A DNA stretch of 64,000 nt from Hoeflea marina (GTDB taxonomy: Bacteria; Pseudomonadota; Alphaproteobacteria; Rhizobiales; Rhizobiaceae): assembly GCF_003182275.1 (NCBI RefSeq), contig NZ_QGTR01000001.1, forward strand, positions 1,390,606 to 1,454,605, in the 5' to 3' direction. Positions 11,015-20,038 of the stretch are shown piece after piece. The position numbers were made by a program, and so were the translations under genes. Positions within the stretch are counted from its first letter, which is position 1. Each line of letters starts with the position of its first letter. The notes beneath the pieces are model-generated. The model did no database searches. It saw only the letters and a program-made list of their open reading frames with translations, and was not told where the DNA came from.

Positions 11015-11488
11015 GTGAGCAAAGAGATGACGACACTTGAATCGCTTCTGGATGAGGAAGAGCGGATCCAGTTCGCGCACTTCGATCATGACCTTGCCAT
11101 GCAGATCGGCCTGGAACTGGTGTCGCGCGCGCGCGCCGATGCCCTGGCAATCGCCATAGATGTCTCCGCCTTCGGCCAATGCCTGTTTCACGCCGCCATG
11201 CCGGGCGCCTCGCCCGACAACGCGGCATGGATCAGGCGCAAGATCAACGTCGTGCACCGCTTCGGCCGCAGTTCTATGTATATGGGTGAGCTGTGCCGCT
11301 CCAGGGGCACCACGCTGGAAGAGAAATACATGGTGGACCCCAGCGAGTTCTCGCCCCACGGCGGCTCATTCCCGGTGCGTCTGCGCGGTTCGGGTCTCGT
11401 CGGCACGGTCACGGTCTCCGGCCTGCCGCAACTCGACGACCACCGGCTGGTGGTCAGCGTGCTCGAGCAGGTGCTTTCGGGCGACTGA
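11015..11488 (+). CDS. UPF0303 / heme-degrading-domain-like family protein
   Basis: This protein of about 157 residues resembles the UPF0303 (DUF336-related, YBR137W-like) family, a small cytosolic alpha/beta fold of uncertain role. Family-typical stretches are DEEERIQFAHFDHDLAMQIG, WIRRKINVVHRFGRSS and a C-terminal GLVGTVTVSGLPQLDDHR. Start GTG 11015 has a GGAG box eight bases upstream. ATG 11027 would remove four residues and has no ribosome site. The genes on either side give no functional hint. Heme degradation is a database label for relatives and is not shown here. Confidence 0.78.
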   Translation: MSKEMTTLESLLDEEERIQFAHFDHDLAMQIGLELVSRARADALAIAIDVSAFGQCLFHAAMPGASPDNAAWIRRKINVVHRFGRSSMYMGELCRSRGTTLEEKYMVDPSEFSPHGGSFPVRLRGSGLVGTVTVSGLPQLDDHRLVVSVLEQVLSGD

Positions 11489-11499
11489 CGCCGGATGCC

Positions 11500-11564
11500 G
11501 GGGACAGTTTACTTTTGCCGCCGCACCAGGCCATGAGGCACAATGCCAAAAATAAACTGTCCCC
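11500..11564. repeat. REP-like inverted repeat element, copy 1
   Basis: GGGGACAGTTTAC at 11500-11512 is mirrored by TAAACTGTCCCC at 11553-11564, enclosing about 40 bases with a small inner GGCAC/AATGCC inverted repeat. A related element with the same outer arms lies at 37061-37124. The architecture is that of REP/BIME-type palindromes. No RAYT transposase gene is in the window. Confidence 0.6.
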
Positions 11565-11603
11565 CACCCCCGGCCACGCAGCTGAGCCAGGGGTTCGCAC
11601 GGC

Positions 11604-11750
11604 ACCGTCACCCCGGCCCCCGAGCCGGGGTCCAGAGACCCGCGCGTCCGCGCTTTGAGAGACTTCTTTTTCCGAGATCACTCTCAGGAGTCCCCCGGCT
11701 CGCGGACGCGAGCCCGCTGGATGCCGGCTCGGGGGCCGGCACGACGGTAG
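11604..11750. repeat. GC-rich intergenic palindrome cluster
   Basis: Two oppositely oriented copies of a palindrome built on CCGGCCCCCGAGCCGG with a TCCAG tail lie at about 11611-11636 and 11717-11747. The reverse complement of 11717-11747 matches 36991-37021 at 30 of 31 bases. The spacer between the UPF0303 and beta-propeller genes is filled by this and the REP-like element. No coding signal is seen. Confidence 0.65.
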
Positions 11751-11796
11751 AGAGGGCGCGCCGTACCAGAGCAAACCGTCCCCGACCTCCGCTCTG

Positions 11797-13170
11797 CTAG
11801 CGGATGCCCACCGTCAGCTCGTAGGACGCGCCGCCGCGGGTGGAGCCGACGACGATCCGGTAGTCGCCGTCGAGCGGCAGCGGGCCGCGCCACACCCGCG
11901 CGTCGTCGCCATCGCTCGCACCCGGCAATTGCGTTCCGTCCGGCGCCTCGATCTGGAACACCGCATTGTCCTCGATCGACTGCATGTCGAGGCTCATGGT
12001 CTGGCCCGCGCTGGCGCCGATCGTGTAGACGGCCTGCTCGCCGCGCGCGATGCCGCCATTGACGACGGCGCTGCTTGCGCCCGGTTCGAAGCGGATGGCC
12101 GTGGCGGACGCGGATCCGGCATCGACGGCGTCGGTCGCCTCGGCCGGTCGCCAGTCGTTGACGACAAGCACCGCGCCGTTTTCGCCCGCCGCCATGCTCG
12201 AGGTGATCAGCAGGTTGTCCTCGAGCGCGATGACATCGCGCGCCGTGTAGTCGCCGGTCGTGAGCCGGATGGTCCGCAGCAGGTCCAGCGTCTGTGCCGA
12301 CAGCACGAAGATGGTGCCCTTCTCGCCGATCGCCACCAGATGGTCCGCGTCGGCAAGCATCTGCATCACCATTTCCGGCAGCGAGGCGCGCGCCGCCTCC
12401 TCCATCCTGTCGGGATCGAACATCACCACGAGCCCGTCGTCGTTGTTCTCGTCGACCCGGCCTCCCGCAAACACATGCGCCGAATTCGAGGCCATGGCCC
12501 AGGTGGAAAGCCCCGGCACGGTGATGTCGCCCACTTCCGCCGTGCGGCTGTCATAGACATTGACCAGCCCGCCGCGGGCGTGACCGACCCAGATCTCCAG
12601 CCCCATCGCGGCGAGCGAGGTCGCCCATTCGCCGAGATTGCTCGATTTCGTCTGCTTGCCGGTGCGGGCGTCGATGCCGATGACCCGCGAACTCTCCGAG
12701 CTGCAGGCCGGCTGCGTCAGAACCCACAGGCCGCCGTCTCCGGCAATCATCCTGTCCGGGCATTCGCCAAGCTTGGCAAGCGTGGTGACCTTGTCATTCG
12801 CGCCAATGGAACTCACGAGCTTGTCGGTCGCCACCAGCGCAAAGACGCCGCCCTCGCGCGGCGCCACCATGCTGGTGGGCAGCCGCCCGATCTTGACGTG
12901 CTTGATCAGGTCACCGCTGCCGTACTCGATCTTGGCGACGCTCCGCTGACCGCTCTCCGCCACCCAGTAGAACCGCCCGTCAAAGGCGATGCCCTCGGCC
13001 CATTTGCCGACATCGATGACGCCCGGCTCGAGGGTGATCTCGTCCGCCGAGGCCGGCGCGCCCAGCATGCTTCCGGCAAGCAGTGCCGCGCAGAGCACCG
13101 GCGCGAGACGGCGGACCGCGCTGCGGCGAAGGGACCGGGCCCGAAGGTCATTTGCGGCTTTCGAAATCAT
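11797..13170 (-). CDS. Secreted beta-propeller protein with C-terminal PPC-like domain
   Basis: This 457-residue protein has a long N-terminal region ending in a hydrophobic signal segment (LAPVLCAALLAGSMLGAPASA), so it is probably exported. The body contains YncE/SMP-30-like beta-propeller strands (IDVGKWAEGIAFDGRFYWVA, PTSMVAPREGGVFALVATD, GIDARTGKQTKSSNLGEWAT). The last 90 residues, ending GDYRIVVGSTRGGASYELTV, resemble a bacterial pre-peptidase C-terminal fold that often follows secreted domains. ATG 13170 is chosen because the longer frame enters the repeat-filled spacer. No partner gene is adjacent. Function is unknown; a periplasmic binding or scaffold role is only a guess. Confidence 0.75.
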   Translation of the reverse strand: MISKAANDLRARSLRRSAVRRLAPVLCAALLAGSMLGAPASADEITLEPGVIDVGKWAEGIAFDGRFYWVAESGQRSVAKIEYGSGDLIKHVKIGRLPTSMVAPREGGVFALVATDKLVSSIGANDKVTTLAKLGECPDRMIAGDGGLWVLTQPACSSESSRVIGIDARTGKQTKSSNLGEWATSLAAMGLEIWVGHARGGLVNVYDSRTAEVGDITVPGLSTWAMASNSAHVFAGGRVDENNDDGLVVMFDPDRMEEAARASLPEMVMQMLADADHLVAIGEKGTIFVLSAQTLDLLRTIRLTTGDYTARDVIALEDNLLITSSMAAGENGAVLVVNDWRPAEATDAVDAGSASATAIRFEPGASSAVVNGGIARGEQAVYTIGASAGQTMSLDMQSIEDNAVFQIEAPDGTQLPGASDGDDARVWRGPLPLDGDYRIVVGSTRGGASYELTVGIR

Positions 13171-13306
13171 TTGAATGTCCCATGCTGCTGGTTGGCGCTG
13201 CGTGCAAAAGCACGGCGGAATCGCAGCGGTCGGAAATCCGCCACGCCGTGGTTCTAGCAGGGTTTTCGCCGGCAGCGCCATCCCGGTCCGTCATGGTAAG
13301 CACACA

Positions 13307-13369
13307 CGCCCCCTCCGTCGGCTGCGCCGACACCTCCCCCGGTTCGGGGGAGGAAAACCATCGCGCCCG
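13307..13369. repeat. Intergenic repeat family A, copy 1
   Basis: This is a 63-bp unit running from CGCCCCCTCCGTCGGC through a CTCCCCC/GGGGGAG hairpin to GAGGAAAACCATCGCGCCCG. A second full copy is at 13554-13616, with only a few differences in the loop and spacer. A partial inverted copy is at 63408-63431. Confidence 0.75.
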
Positions 13370-13490
13370 AAGCTGATTTATTACCACTGCCTCACCGGCC
13401 TCGCCGCCGGTTTTTCCGGCACCGGCCATGCCGTCGGGTTTTCCCTTCTCTTCACTGAGGGTACCGAGCCGGGCCGGACGCGATCCGTCC

Positions 13491-13528
13491 CCCTCCCCCT
13501 TGAGGGGAGGGGTTAGGGGTGGGGGTAT
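13491..13528. repeat. Intergenic repeat family B, copy 1
   Basis: This 38-bp unit begins with the palindrome CCCTCCCCCTTGAGGGGAGG and continues GGTTAGGGGTGGGGGTAT. It is identical to 63590-63627, 50 kb away. An inverted, slightly diverged copy is at 63467-63503. A variant hairpin follows at about 13626-13678. Confidence 0.75.
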
Positions 13529-13553
13529 GCAATGGTCGAAACAGGCGAGGCCG

Positions 13554-13616
13554 CGCCCCCTCCGTCGGCTCCGCCGACACCTCCCCCGAATTGGGGGAGG
13601 AAAACCATCGCGCCCG
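13554..13616. repeat. Intergenic repeat family A, copy 2
   Basis: This is the second 63-bp copy of the unit at 13307, in the same orientation, with the hairpin loop changed from CGGTTC to CGAATT. Together the repeats fill the 537-bp spacer between the beta-propeller gene and the aminotransferase gene. No gene is seen there. Confidence 0.75.
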
Positions 13617-13707
13617 CCGCCGGGTTTTCCCTCCCCTTTCAGGGGAGGGTGGCCCGAAGGGTCGGGTGGGGTGGGGCATTCCAGGATGCCGCAAGCACCG
13701 CCGGCTT

Positions 13708-15078
13708 TCAGCCGAGCACTTCCCTGACCGCTTCCGCCATCGCGGCAACCACCGTATCCGCCTCGGACTTCGAGAGACACAGCGGCGGCGCGAAGCCGAT
13801 GATGTCGGCCTGCGGCATGGCGCGGCCGATCACCTTGCGCTTGAGCAGGGCCGCGGCCAGCTGCGGCCCGATCTTCTTGCTCGGATCATAGAACGCCCGG
13901 TCGGTCTTGTCCTCGACCAGCTCGACGGCGCAGAGCATGCCCTCGCCGCGCACATCGCCGACATGGGCATGGTCGCCGACGGCGTCGCGCATTGCCTCGC
14001 GGAAATAGCTGCCCATGGTTCCGGCATTCTCCACCAGGCCCATCGAATCGATGAGCTTGAGATTGGCGACGCCCGCGGCAGCCCCGATCGGGTGCGCCGA
14101 ATAGGTCCAGCCATGGCCGATGGCGCCGTTCTCGTCCGTGCCCTGCTCCAGCACCTTCCACACCTTGTCGGAGATGATCGATCCCGACAGCGGCGCATAG
14201 GCCGAGGTCAGGCCCTTGGCGATGGTGATGATGTCGGATTCGATGCCGTAGTGGTCGGAGCCGAACATCGTGCCGAGGCGGCCGAAGCCGGTGACGACTT
14301 CATCGGCGATCATCAGGATGTCGTGCTTTTTCAGCACGGTCTGGATGGCTTCCCAGTAGCCCGCCGGCGGCGGCACCAGGCCGCCGGTGCCGAGCACCGG
14401 CTCGCCGATGAAGGCGGCGATGGTGTCTGGGCCTTCGCGCTCGATCAGAGCCTCGAGTTCGCTCACGCAATGGGCGACGAACTGTGCCTCGGACTGGCTG
14501 CGGTCCTCGCGGCGGAAATAGTCCGGCGCGATCGTGTGCTTGACCATCGGCAGCGGCAGGTCGAACTTCTTGTGGAAGACCTCGAGACCGGTGAGCGAAC
14601 CGGTCATCAGGCCGGAGCCGTGATAGCCGCGCCAGCGCGACAGGATCTTCTTCTTCTCCGGCCGGCCGAGGATGTTGTTGTAGTACCAGACGAGCTTGAT
14701 GTTGGTCTCGTTGGCGTCCGAGCCGCCGAGGCCGAAATAGACCTTCGACATGTTCTTCGGCGCCCGGTCGAGGACCATCTTCGACAGCGTGATCGAGGCC
14801 TCGGTGCCGTGGCCGACATAGGCGTGGTAATAGGCCAGCTCCTTGGCCTGGGCGGCGATCGCCTCCTGGATCTCGGTGCGGCCGTAGCCGACATTGACGC
14901 AGTATAGCCCGGCGAAGGCGTCGAGCAGCCTGTTGCCGTCGCGGTCCTCGATGAACACGCCCTCGCCGCCGGTGATCACCCGCGTCGGCGTTTCGCCGCG
15001 GGCGTGCTGGGCGAGATGGGTCGACGGGTGGAAGAAATTCTCCCGGTCCCACTGGGACAGTTGGTCATTGGTCAGCAT
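13708..15078 (-). CDS. doeD: Class III aminotransferase, probable L-2,4-diaminobutyrate transaminase of ectoine degradation
   Basis: This 456-residue PLP enzyme of the omega-aminotransferase family has the cofactor aspartate in IADEVVTGFGR and the Schiff-base lysine in TIAKGLTSAYAPLSG near residue 288. In ectoine catabolism the orthologue (DoeD, called atf in Sinorhizobium) converts 2,4-diaminobutyrate to aspartate semialdehyde. Start ATG 15078 is the family start (MLTNDQLSQWDRENFFHPST). The frame stays open upstream only as a shadow of the dehydrogenase gene. It is the last gene of the minus-strand ectoine operon, 20 nt behind the dehydrogenase. Substrate assignment rests mainly on context; taurine and beta-alanine aminotransferases are close relatives. 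Confidence 0.85.
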   Translation of the reverse strand: MLTNDQLSQWDRENFFHPSTHLAQHARGETPTRVITGGEGVFIEDRDGNRLLDAFAGLYCVNVGYGRTEIQEAIAAQAKELAYYHAYVGHGTEASITLSKMVLDRAPKNMSKVYFGLGGSDANETNIKLVWYYNNILGRPEKKKILSRWRGYHGSGLMTGSLTGLEVFHKKFDLPLPMVKHTIAPDYFRREDRSQSEAQFVAHCVSELEALIEREGPDTIAAFIGEPVLGTGGLVPPPAGYWEAIQTVLKKHDILMIADEVVTGFGRLGTMFGSDHYGIESDIITIAKGLTSAYAPLSGSIISDKVWKVLEQGTDENGAIGHGWTYSAHPIGAAAGVANLKLIDSMGLVENAGTMGSYFREAMRDAVGDHAHVGDVRGEGMLCAVELVEDKTDRAFYDPSKKIGPQLAAALLKRKVIGRAMPQADIIGFAPPLCLSKSEADTVVAAMAEAVREVLG

Positions 15079-15098
15079 CGTGTTTCCTTTCTGAAATG

Positions 15099-16583
15099 TC
15101 AGGCCCAGTCGCGGCAGACATATTTGACGTCCATGAAGGCGGCCATCCCGAGACGGGCGCCCTCGCGGCCGAGACCGGATTGTTTCATGCCGCCGAAGGG
15201 GATCGGCGCGCCGGTGATCTTGGTGCGGTTGACGGCCACCATACCATATTGCAGCGCCCGGCTGGCGCGATAGATCCGCCTCGGGTCCTGCGTGTGCAGA
15301 TAGGCGATCAGCCCGTACTCGCTGGCATTGGCGCGGGCAAGCGCCTCGTCCTCGCTGTCGAAGGCTGCGATCGCCGCCACCGGGCCGAAGGTCTCCTCGT
15401 GCATGATCAGGGCATCCGCGGGCACATCCATCAGCACGGTCGGCTCGAAGAACAGCTTGCCGGCCTTGTGCCGCTTGCCGCCGCAGAGGAGTTTCGCGCC
15501 CTTCGCCATCGCGTCGGCGACATGCTCCTCCTGCTTGGCCACCGCCTTCTCGTTCATCAGCGGGCCGATGTCCGGATCGGTCATGCCCTCGCCGACGCTG
15601 AGTGCGGCGGCCCGCTCGGCAAAGCGGCGGCAGAATTCGTCGTAGACCGGACGCTCGACCAGGAACCGGTTGGCGCCGAGGCAATCCTGGCCGGAGGTGG
15701 CGAATTTCGCCTTCATTCCCTCGGCGATCGCAAGCTCCATGTCGGCGTCGGCAAACAGCATGAACGGCGCGTGGCCGCCCAGTTCCATCACCACCCGCTT
15801 GACGGTTTTCGCCGCCTGCGCGCCGAGCATGCGGCCGATCTCGGTCGAACCGGTGAACGACACCGCGCGGACGCGGACATCGTCCATCCAGGCTCCGACG
15901 AGCTTCGGCGCCATGCCGGTGACGACGTTGAACACGCCGGCGGGAAAGCCGGCGCGGTCGGCCAGCTCGGCCAGCGCCAGCGCCGAGAACGGCGTCTCGT
16001 GCGAGGGGTGGATCACCACCGTGCAGCCGGCGGCCAGCGCCGCGGCGGCCTTGCGGGTGATCATCGCGCAGGGGAAGTTCCACGGCGTGACCAGCGCCGC
16101 CACGCCCACCGGCTCCATCCAGACCTCGACTTCGGCGTCGGGCAGGTGCGAGGTGACGCTCTCGATATTGGGTCGCTTGGCCTCCTCGGAGTAGAACTCG
16201 ACGAAGGAGGCGGCGTAACCGATCTCGCCGCGCGATTCCGAAATCGGCTTGCCCTGCTCCAGCGTCATGATGCGCGCCAGGTCCTCGGCGTGGGCGACGA
16301 TCAGCTCGAACCAGCGGCGGAGCACCGCGGCGCGCTCCTGCGGCAGGAGCCCGGCCCAGGCCGGAAAGGCGGCATCGGCGGCGTCCACCGCCTGCCGGGC
16401 TTCCTCGGCGGACAGCGAGGCAACATGGCCGACGAGGCCGGCATCGGCGGGGTTGGTCACGGCGAAGCGCTCGCCGCTCGCGGCCCCCGTCCAGCGGCCG
16501 CCGACATAGGCGAACTCGCGGAACAGCCTGAGATCGCTGAGCGCGAACGGGGAATCGTCTCTGAGTTTCGGGGCTGCGGACAT
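15099..16583 (-). CDS. doeC: Succinate/aspartate-semialdehyde dehydrogenase of ectoine degradation
   Basis: This 494-residue aldehyde dehydrogenase belongs to the succinate-semialdehyde group. It carries VTPWNFPCAMITRK, the base glutamate in MELGGHAPF (about residue 267), the nucleophile in SGQDCLGANRF (about residue 300) and PFGGMKQSGLGREG near the C-terminus. In ectoine clusters this gene (ssd or doeC) oxidises aspartate semialdehyde to aspartate, feeding central metabolism. ATG 16583 gives the expected N-terminus. It lies between the AsnC regulator (112-nt gap) and the aminotransferase, the order seen in known ectoine operons. Confidence 0.87.
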   Translation of the reverse strand: MSAAPKLRDDSPFALSDLRLFREFAYVGGRWTGAASGERFAVTNPADAGLVGHVASLSAEEARQAVDAADAAFPAWAGLLPQERAAVLRRWFELIVAHAEDLARIMTLEQGKPISESRGEIGYAASFVEFYSEEAKRPNIESVTSHLPDAEVEVWMEPVGVAALVTPWNFPCAMITRKAAAALAAGCTVVIHPSHETPFSALALAELADRAGFPAGVFNVVTGMAPKLVGAWMDDVRVRAVSFTGSTEIGRMLGAQAAKTVKRVVMELGGHAPFMLFADADMELAIAEGMKAKFATSGQDCLGANRFLVERPVYDEFCRRFAERAAALSVGEGMTDPDIGPLMNEKAVAKQEEHVADAMAKGAKLLCGGKRHKAGKLFFEPTVLMDVPADALIMHEETFGPVAAIAAFDSEDEALARANASEYGLIAYLHTQDPRRIYRASRALQYGMVAVNRTKITGAPIPFGGMKQSGLGREGARLGMAAFMDVKYVCRDWA

Positions 16584-16695
16584 GTCTTGCCTCCAATCCG
16601 GGAATGCCCTGAGACTAGCGCGACCCTGGCAGATGCATCGACTGAACCGGCCCCGCGTTGCAGAGGAATCCTCTTTCCTCGCCACGGCAGGCAGG

Positions 16696-17187
16696 TCATT
16701 CGTCTTCGCCGGGAACCAGCAGTGCGTCGAACGGCGGCATGCCGCCTGATTTCACCGTCTTGGTCACCACATAGGTGAAGTAGCGCGCCATCGCGAGCCC
16801 CCCCTCGAGCAGCCCGTCGATCAGCCGTTGGTAGCTGTCGATGTCGCGCGTGGTCACCTGGAGCAGATAGTCGAAGCCGCCGCCCAGCGCCCAGCAGCCG
16901 GTGATCTCCGCGCAGTCCCCGATCATGCGTTCGAAGATCTGGAAATCCTCGGCGCGGTGCCGTTCGAGCTCGACCGTGACGAACAGCGAGACATGCGTCG
17001 CCACCAGCTTGAGCTCGACATCGGCGTGGTAGCCGGAAATGACACCCGCCTTTTCCAGCCGCTTCAGCCGCTCCCAGCACGGGGTCGGGCTGAGATTGAT
17101 CTTCTCGGCCAGCGCCGCCTTGGAGATGCGGCCGTCCTCCGAGAGGATCTTCAGGATGGCGATGTCGCGGGGATCGAGCTTCAGCAT
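16696..17187 (-). CDS. doeX: Lrp/AsnC family regulator of the ectoine cluster
   Basis: This 163-residue feast/famine regulator has an N-terminal winged helix (LDPRDIAILKILSEDGRIS, then LSPTPCWERLKRLEKAGVI) and a C-terminal RAM effector domain (GCWALGGGFDYLLQVTTRDI). Its sequence and its place between eutC and the semialdehyde dehydrogenase match the asnC/doeX gene of ectoine operons, whose product is reported to respond to pathway metabolites. ATG 17187 is used; ATG 17196, three codons earlier, is equally possible. A second Lrp-type gene at 48450 belongs to the bkd locus and is clearly distinct. Confidence 0.87.
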   Translation of the reverse strand: MLKLDPRDIAILKILSEDGRISKAALAEKINLSPTPCWERLKRLEKAGVISGYHADVELKLVATHVSLFVTVELERHRAEDFQIFERMIGDCAEITGCWALGGGFDYLLQVTTRDIDSYQRLIDGLLEGGLAMARYFTYVVTKTVKSGGMPPFDALLVPGEDE

Positions 17188-17233
17188 GGCCGGCATCTGC
17201 TGGCGCACCAGGCTGCGTCGGCCGACCGGGGCG

Positions 17234-18226
17234 TCATGTCCGCACCGCGGTGCCCATGCCGGCGGCCCTGCACTGCGCATAGGCGACCGTGGCGATCGCC
17301 GTGTCCTGCGCCCCGGTGCCGGTGAGGTCGCAAAGCGTGATGTCGCCGTCGGTCTTGCGCGCGACGACCGAGCCATCGACCACCGCACCCAGTTCCGGCG
17401 GCGCGCCGCGCGTCCAGGTGCCCGCGGCGATGGCGCTGCGCAGCTCGCCCAGCGTCTCGCACTGGCTCACCCGGTCGCAGACATAGGCGTCGACCGCCGC
17501 CAGCACATGCGGATCGATCTCGTTCTTCCCCGACTGGTCGGAACCCATGGCGGTGATGTGCAGGCCCGGATGCAGCCAGTCGCCCATCAGGATCGGCGTC
17601 TTCGACGGCGTCGTGGTGATCACCAGCTGGCTCTGAGCCACCAACCGCGCCGGATCGCTCTCGGCCCGCGCCTCGATGCCGAGTGTGGCGGAGATGTCGG
17701 AAGCCGCCTGCTCCGCCGCTTCGCTGTTGCGGCCCCAGACCAGCACGCGCTCGAACGGCCGCACCAGATGCGCCGCCTCGATCTGCAGCCGTGCCTGCAC
17801 GCCGGTGCCCATCACCCCCGCGGTGTGTACAACCGACGGCGCCATGTGCCGGGCGGCAACCGCGCCGGCAGCCGCCGTGCGGATGTCGGTGAGATAGCCA
17901 TTGTCGAGGCAGACGGCGTCGACCAGCCCGGTGGTCGCCGAGAACAGGATCATCAGCCCGTTGAGACTGGGGATGCCGAGCTTCGGATTGTCGAAGAAGC
18001 CGGGGCTGACCTTGATGGCAAAGCCGTCGAAGCCCGGAATGTAGGCGGTCTTCACATCGACCTCGCCGTGGGCCTCAGGGATCGCCATCGACAGGATCGG
18101 CGGCATGATCACCTGGCCCCCGGCCAGCGCCGCAAAGGCGCGCTCGACCGTGTCGATGGTGGCGAGGTCGAGTTTCACCACCGCGCGCAGGTCCGCCTCG
18201 GTCAGGATGGTGATGTCACGCGCCAT
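17234..18226 (-). CDS. eutC: Ornithine cyclodeaminase/mu-crystallin family protein of ectoine utilisation
   Basis: This 330-residue protein of the ornithine cyclodeaminase family has a central Rossmann dinucleotide-binding region (HTAGVMGTGVQARLQIEAA) and the conserved N-terminal substrate domain (KTAYIPGFDGFAIKVSPGFF). In ectoine operons EutC accompanies EutB and is proposed to act in the hydroxyectoine branch. Its start overlaps the eutB end by 11 nt, so the two are translated together. The reaction of EutC is not established, and alanine or imine reductase activity is known in relatives. Confidence 0.86.
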   Translation of the reverse strand: MARDITILTEADLRAVVKLDLATIDTVERAFAALAGGQVIMPPILSMAIPEAHGEVDVKTAYIPGFDGFAIKVSPGFFDNPKLGIPSLNGLMILFSATTGLVDAVCLDNGYLTDIRTAAAGAVAARHMAPSVVHTAGVMGTGVQARLQIEAAHLVRPFERVLVWGRNSEAAEQAASDISATLGIEARAESDPARLVAQSQLVITTTPSKTPILMGDWLHPGLHITAMGSDQSGKNEIDPHVLAAVDAYVCDRVSQCETLGELRSAIAAGTWTRGAPPELGAVVDGSVVARKTDGDITLCDLTGTGAQDTAIATVAYAQCRAAGMGTAVRT

Positions 18227-19223
18227 AGGTCGACCCCTTCACCAGCCGCTCGCCCAGCATCACGTCACGGCCGGAAATGATGTCGGTGAACACCGCCATG
18301 TCGACATTGCGGCCGGTGAGGATGGTGGCGATCGGTCCCGGCGGCCTACCGAGCTTGCCCGACTGCACGGCGGCAAGCCCGACGACGCTGGCGCCCTCGG
18401 CCACCATCCGGTCCTCGTAATAGAGCGTCTGCATGGCGCGGTAGATGTCCTCCTCGCTGACCAGCACCACATCGTCGAGCAGCGCCTGGCAGATCGGGAA
18501 CGACAGCCGGTTTTCCATGCCGATGCCGCCGCCGAGCGAATCCGCCAGACTCGGCATTTCCTCGACCATCACCGGGTGACCGGCAAGGATCGACTGATGC
18601 ATGGCGGCCCCGTTCTCCATGGTGATGCCGATCACCCGCACCTCGGGCTTGATCGCCTTGGCCGCCAGCGCCACGCCGGCCGCCAGACCGCCGCCCGACA
18701 GCGGCACCAGGATGGTGCCGAGATCCGGCCTGTCCTCCAGCAGTTCCAGCCCGATGGTCCCCTGCCCGGCGATCACGTAGGGATCGTCGAACGGCGAGAT
18801 CTCGGTCAGCCCCTCCTCGCGGCAAAGCCTCTGGCTCTCCGCCAGCGCCTCGTCCTGGCTGCGGCCGATGATGCGGACTTCGGCGCCAAGCGCCCGGATG
18901 CCATCCACTTTGGCCTTCGGCACCAGTTCCGACATGCACACGACCGCGCGAAGGCCCTTCGCCTGCGCCGCAAAGGCCACGCCGCGCCCGTGATTGCCGG
19001 TCGAGCAGCAGGTCACGCCGGTGGCGTCGGGCGGAAGATTGGCAAGCGCGTTGACCGCGCCGCGCAGCTTGAAGGCGCCCACGGCCTGGGTGGTCTCGAG
19101 CTTCAGCAGGAAATCATCGCCGCACAGCTTCGACATGAACGGCGACGGCACCAGCGGCGTGCGCGTGGCGATGCCGGCGATGGCGTTTCGCGCGGCCAGC
19201 ACGTCCGACAGCGACAGGCTCAC
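18216..19223 (-). CDS. eutB: Threonine-dehydratase-like PLP enzyme of hydroxyectoine utilisation
   Basis: This 335-residue fold-type II PLP enzyme has the cofactor lysine in GAFKLRGAVN (about residue 52), the phosphate-binding loop PLSGGGLAAG and the STGNHGRGVAFAAQ motif of serine/threonine dehydratases. It is assigned as EutB because it sits between ehuA and eutC. EutB is thought to remove the hydroxyl group from the hydroxyectoine-derived diaminobutyrate. The start is GTG 19223. GTGA overlaps the ehuA stop by 4 nt, and GGAGG lies five bases upstream. The longer open frame is a shadow of ehuA. The partner eutA, usually just upstream of eutB, is absent. Confidence 0.86.
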   Translation of the reverse strand: MSLSLSDVLAARNAIAGIATRTPLVPSPFMSKLCGDDFLLKLETTQAVGAFKLRGAVNALANLPPDATGVTCCSTGNHGRGVAFAAQAKGLRAVVCMSELVPKAKVDGIRALGAEVRIIGRSQDEALAESQRLCREEGLTEISPFDDPYVIAGQGTIGLELLEDRPDLGTILVPLSGGGLAAGVALAAKAIKPEVRVIGITMENGAAMHQSILAGHPVMVEEMPSLADSLGGGIGMENRLSFPICQALLDDVVLVSEEDIYRAMQTLYYEDRMVAEGASVVGLAAVQSGKLGRPPGPIATILTGRNVDMAVFTDIISGRDVMLGERLVKGSTYGA

Positions 19224-20038
19224 ATGGCCTCCGTGACCGCACGCAGGAACTGCTGCGTTCGCTCGCGCTGCGGATTGCCGAACAGCTCGTCCGGGGTCCC
19301 CTGTTCCTCGATCTGGCCGCGGTAGAACAGGCAGATCCGGTCGGAGATCTCGCGCGCGAAGCCCATCTGGTGGGTGACCATCAGCATGGTCAGATTGTGC
19401 TCGGAGACCAGTTTGCGGATCACATTGGTCACCTCGCCGATTACCTCCGGGTCGAGCGCCGAGGTCACCTCGTCGAACAGCAGCACCTTCGGCCGCATCG
19501 CCAGCGCCCGGGCGATCGCCACCCGCTGCTGCTGGCCGCCCGACAGCCGCGCCGGATGCTCGTCGACCTTCTCTTCCAGACCCACCAGCGCCAGCAGCTC
19601 CAGCCCGCGCTCGCGCGCTTCCTTCCTGGTGAGACCCAGCACATGCACGGGCGCCTCCATGCAGTTCTCGATCGCCGTCATGTGCGGGAACAGGTTGAAG
19701 TGCTGGAAGCACATGCCGATATTGGCGCGCATGCGCCGCATGTGTTTGGCATCGGCCGGCACCAGCACGCCGTTCTTCTCCATGTGCGTGAGCGGCTCGC
19801 CGTCGACATAGATGACGCCGCCATTGATCGTCTCGAGCGTCATCAGCATCCTGAGCACGGTGGTCTTGCCCGAGCCCGAGGGCCCGATGACGGTGACCAT
19901 CTCGCCCTCGGCCACGTCGAGGTCGAGGGAATCGAGCACGACGAGGTCGCCGTAGCTCTTGGTGACATTCATGAAGCGGACCATCGGCTTGTCGGAGCCT
20001 TCGAGCCGCAGCGGATATTTCGACATGTCTTCGTTCAT
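19220..20038 (-). CDS. ehuA: Ectoine/hydroxyectoine ABC transporter ATP-binding protein
   Basis: This 272-residue ATPase of the polar amino acid ABC family shows Walker A GPSGSGKTT, Q-loop CFQHFNLFPH, signature LSGGQQQR, Walker B VLLFDE and the H-loop VTHQMGF, all in order. It energises import by EhuC and EhuD with EhuB as the periplasmic receptor. ATG 20038 shares its first base with the ehuD stop (TGATG), and a GGGGAT box lies upstream; ATG 20026 is an alternative. Specificity is inferred from the adjoining ectoine-degradation genes. By sequence alone it is a general amino acid ABC ATPase. Confidence 0.9.
   Translation of the reverse strand: MNEDMSKYPLRLEGSDKPMVRFMNVTKSYGDLVVLDSLDLDVAEGEMVTVIGPSGSGKTTVLRMLMTLETINGGVIYVDGEPLTHMEKNGVLVPADAKHMRRMRANIGMCFQHFNLFPHMTAIENCMEAPVHVLGLTRKEARERGLELLALVGLEEKVDEHPARLSGGQQQRVAIARALAMRPKVLLFDEVTSALDPEVIGEVTNVIRKLVSEHNLTMLMVTHQMGFAREISDRICLFYRGQIEEQGTPDELFGNPQRERTQQFLRAVTEAM

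Noticed and set aside
13307..13616. Possible CRISPR-like array from repeated units
   Set aside because: There are only two units with an unrelated 184-bp gap, no regular spacers and no cas genes. They are hairpin-type intergenic repeats.
13148..13780. 210-codon Gly/Arg-rich frame over the repeat-filled spacer
   Set aside because: The frame is made of the intergenic repeats and has no ribosome site or family resemblance.
13708..16596. 962-codon frame joining the aminotransferase to an upstream region
   Set aside because: The first 500 codons lie in a shadow frame of the semialdehyde dehydrogenase gene. The aminotransferase has its own start at 15078.
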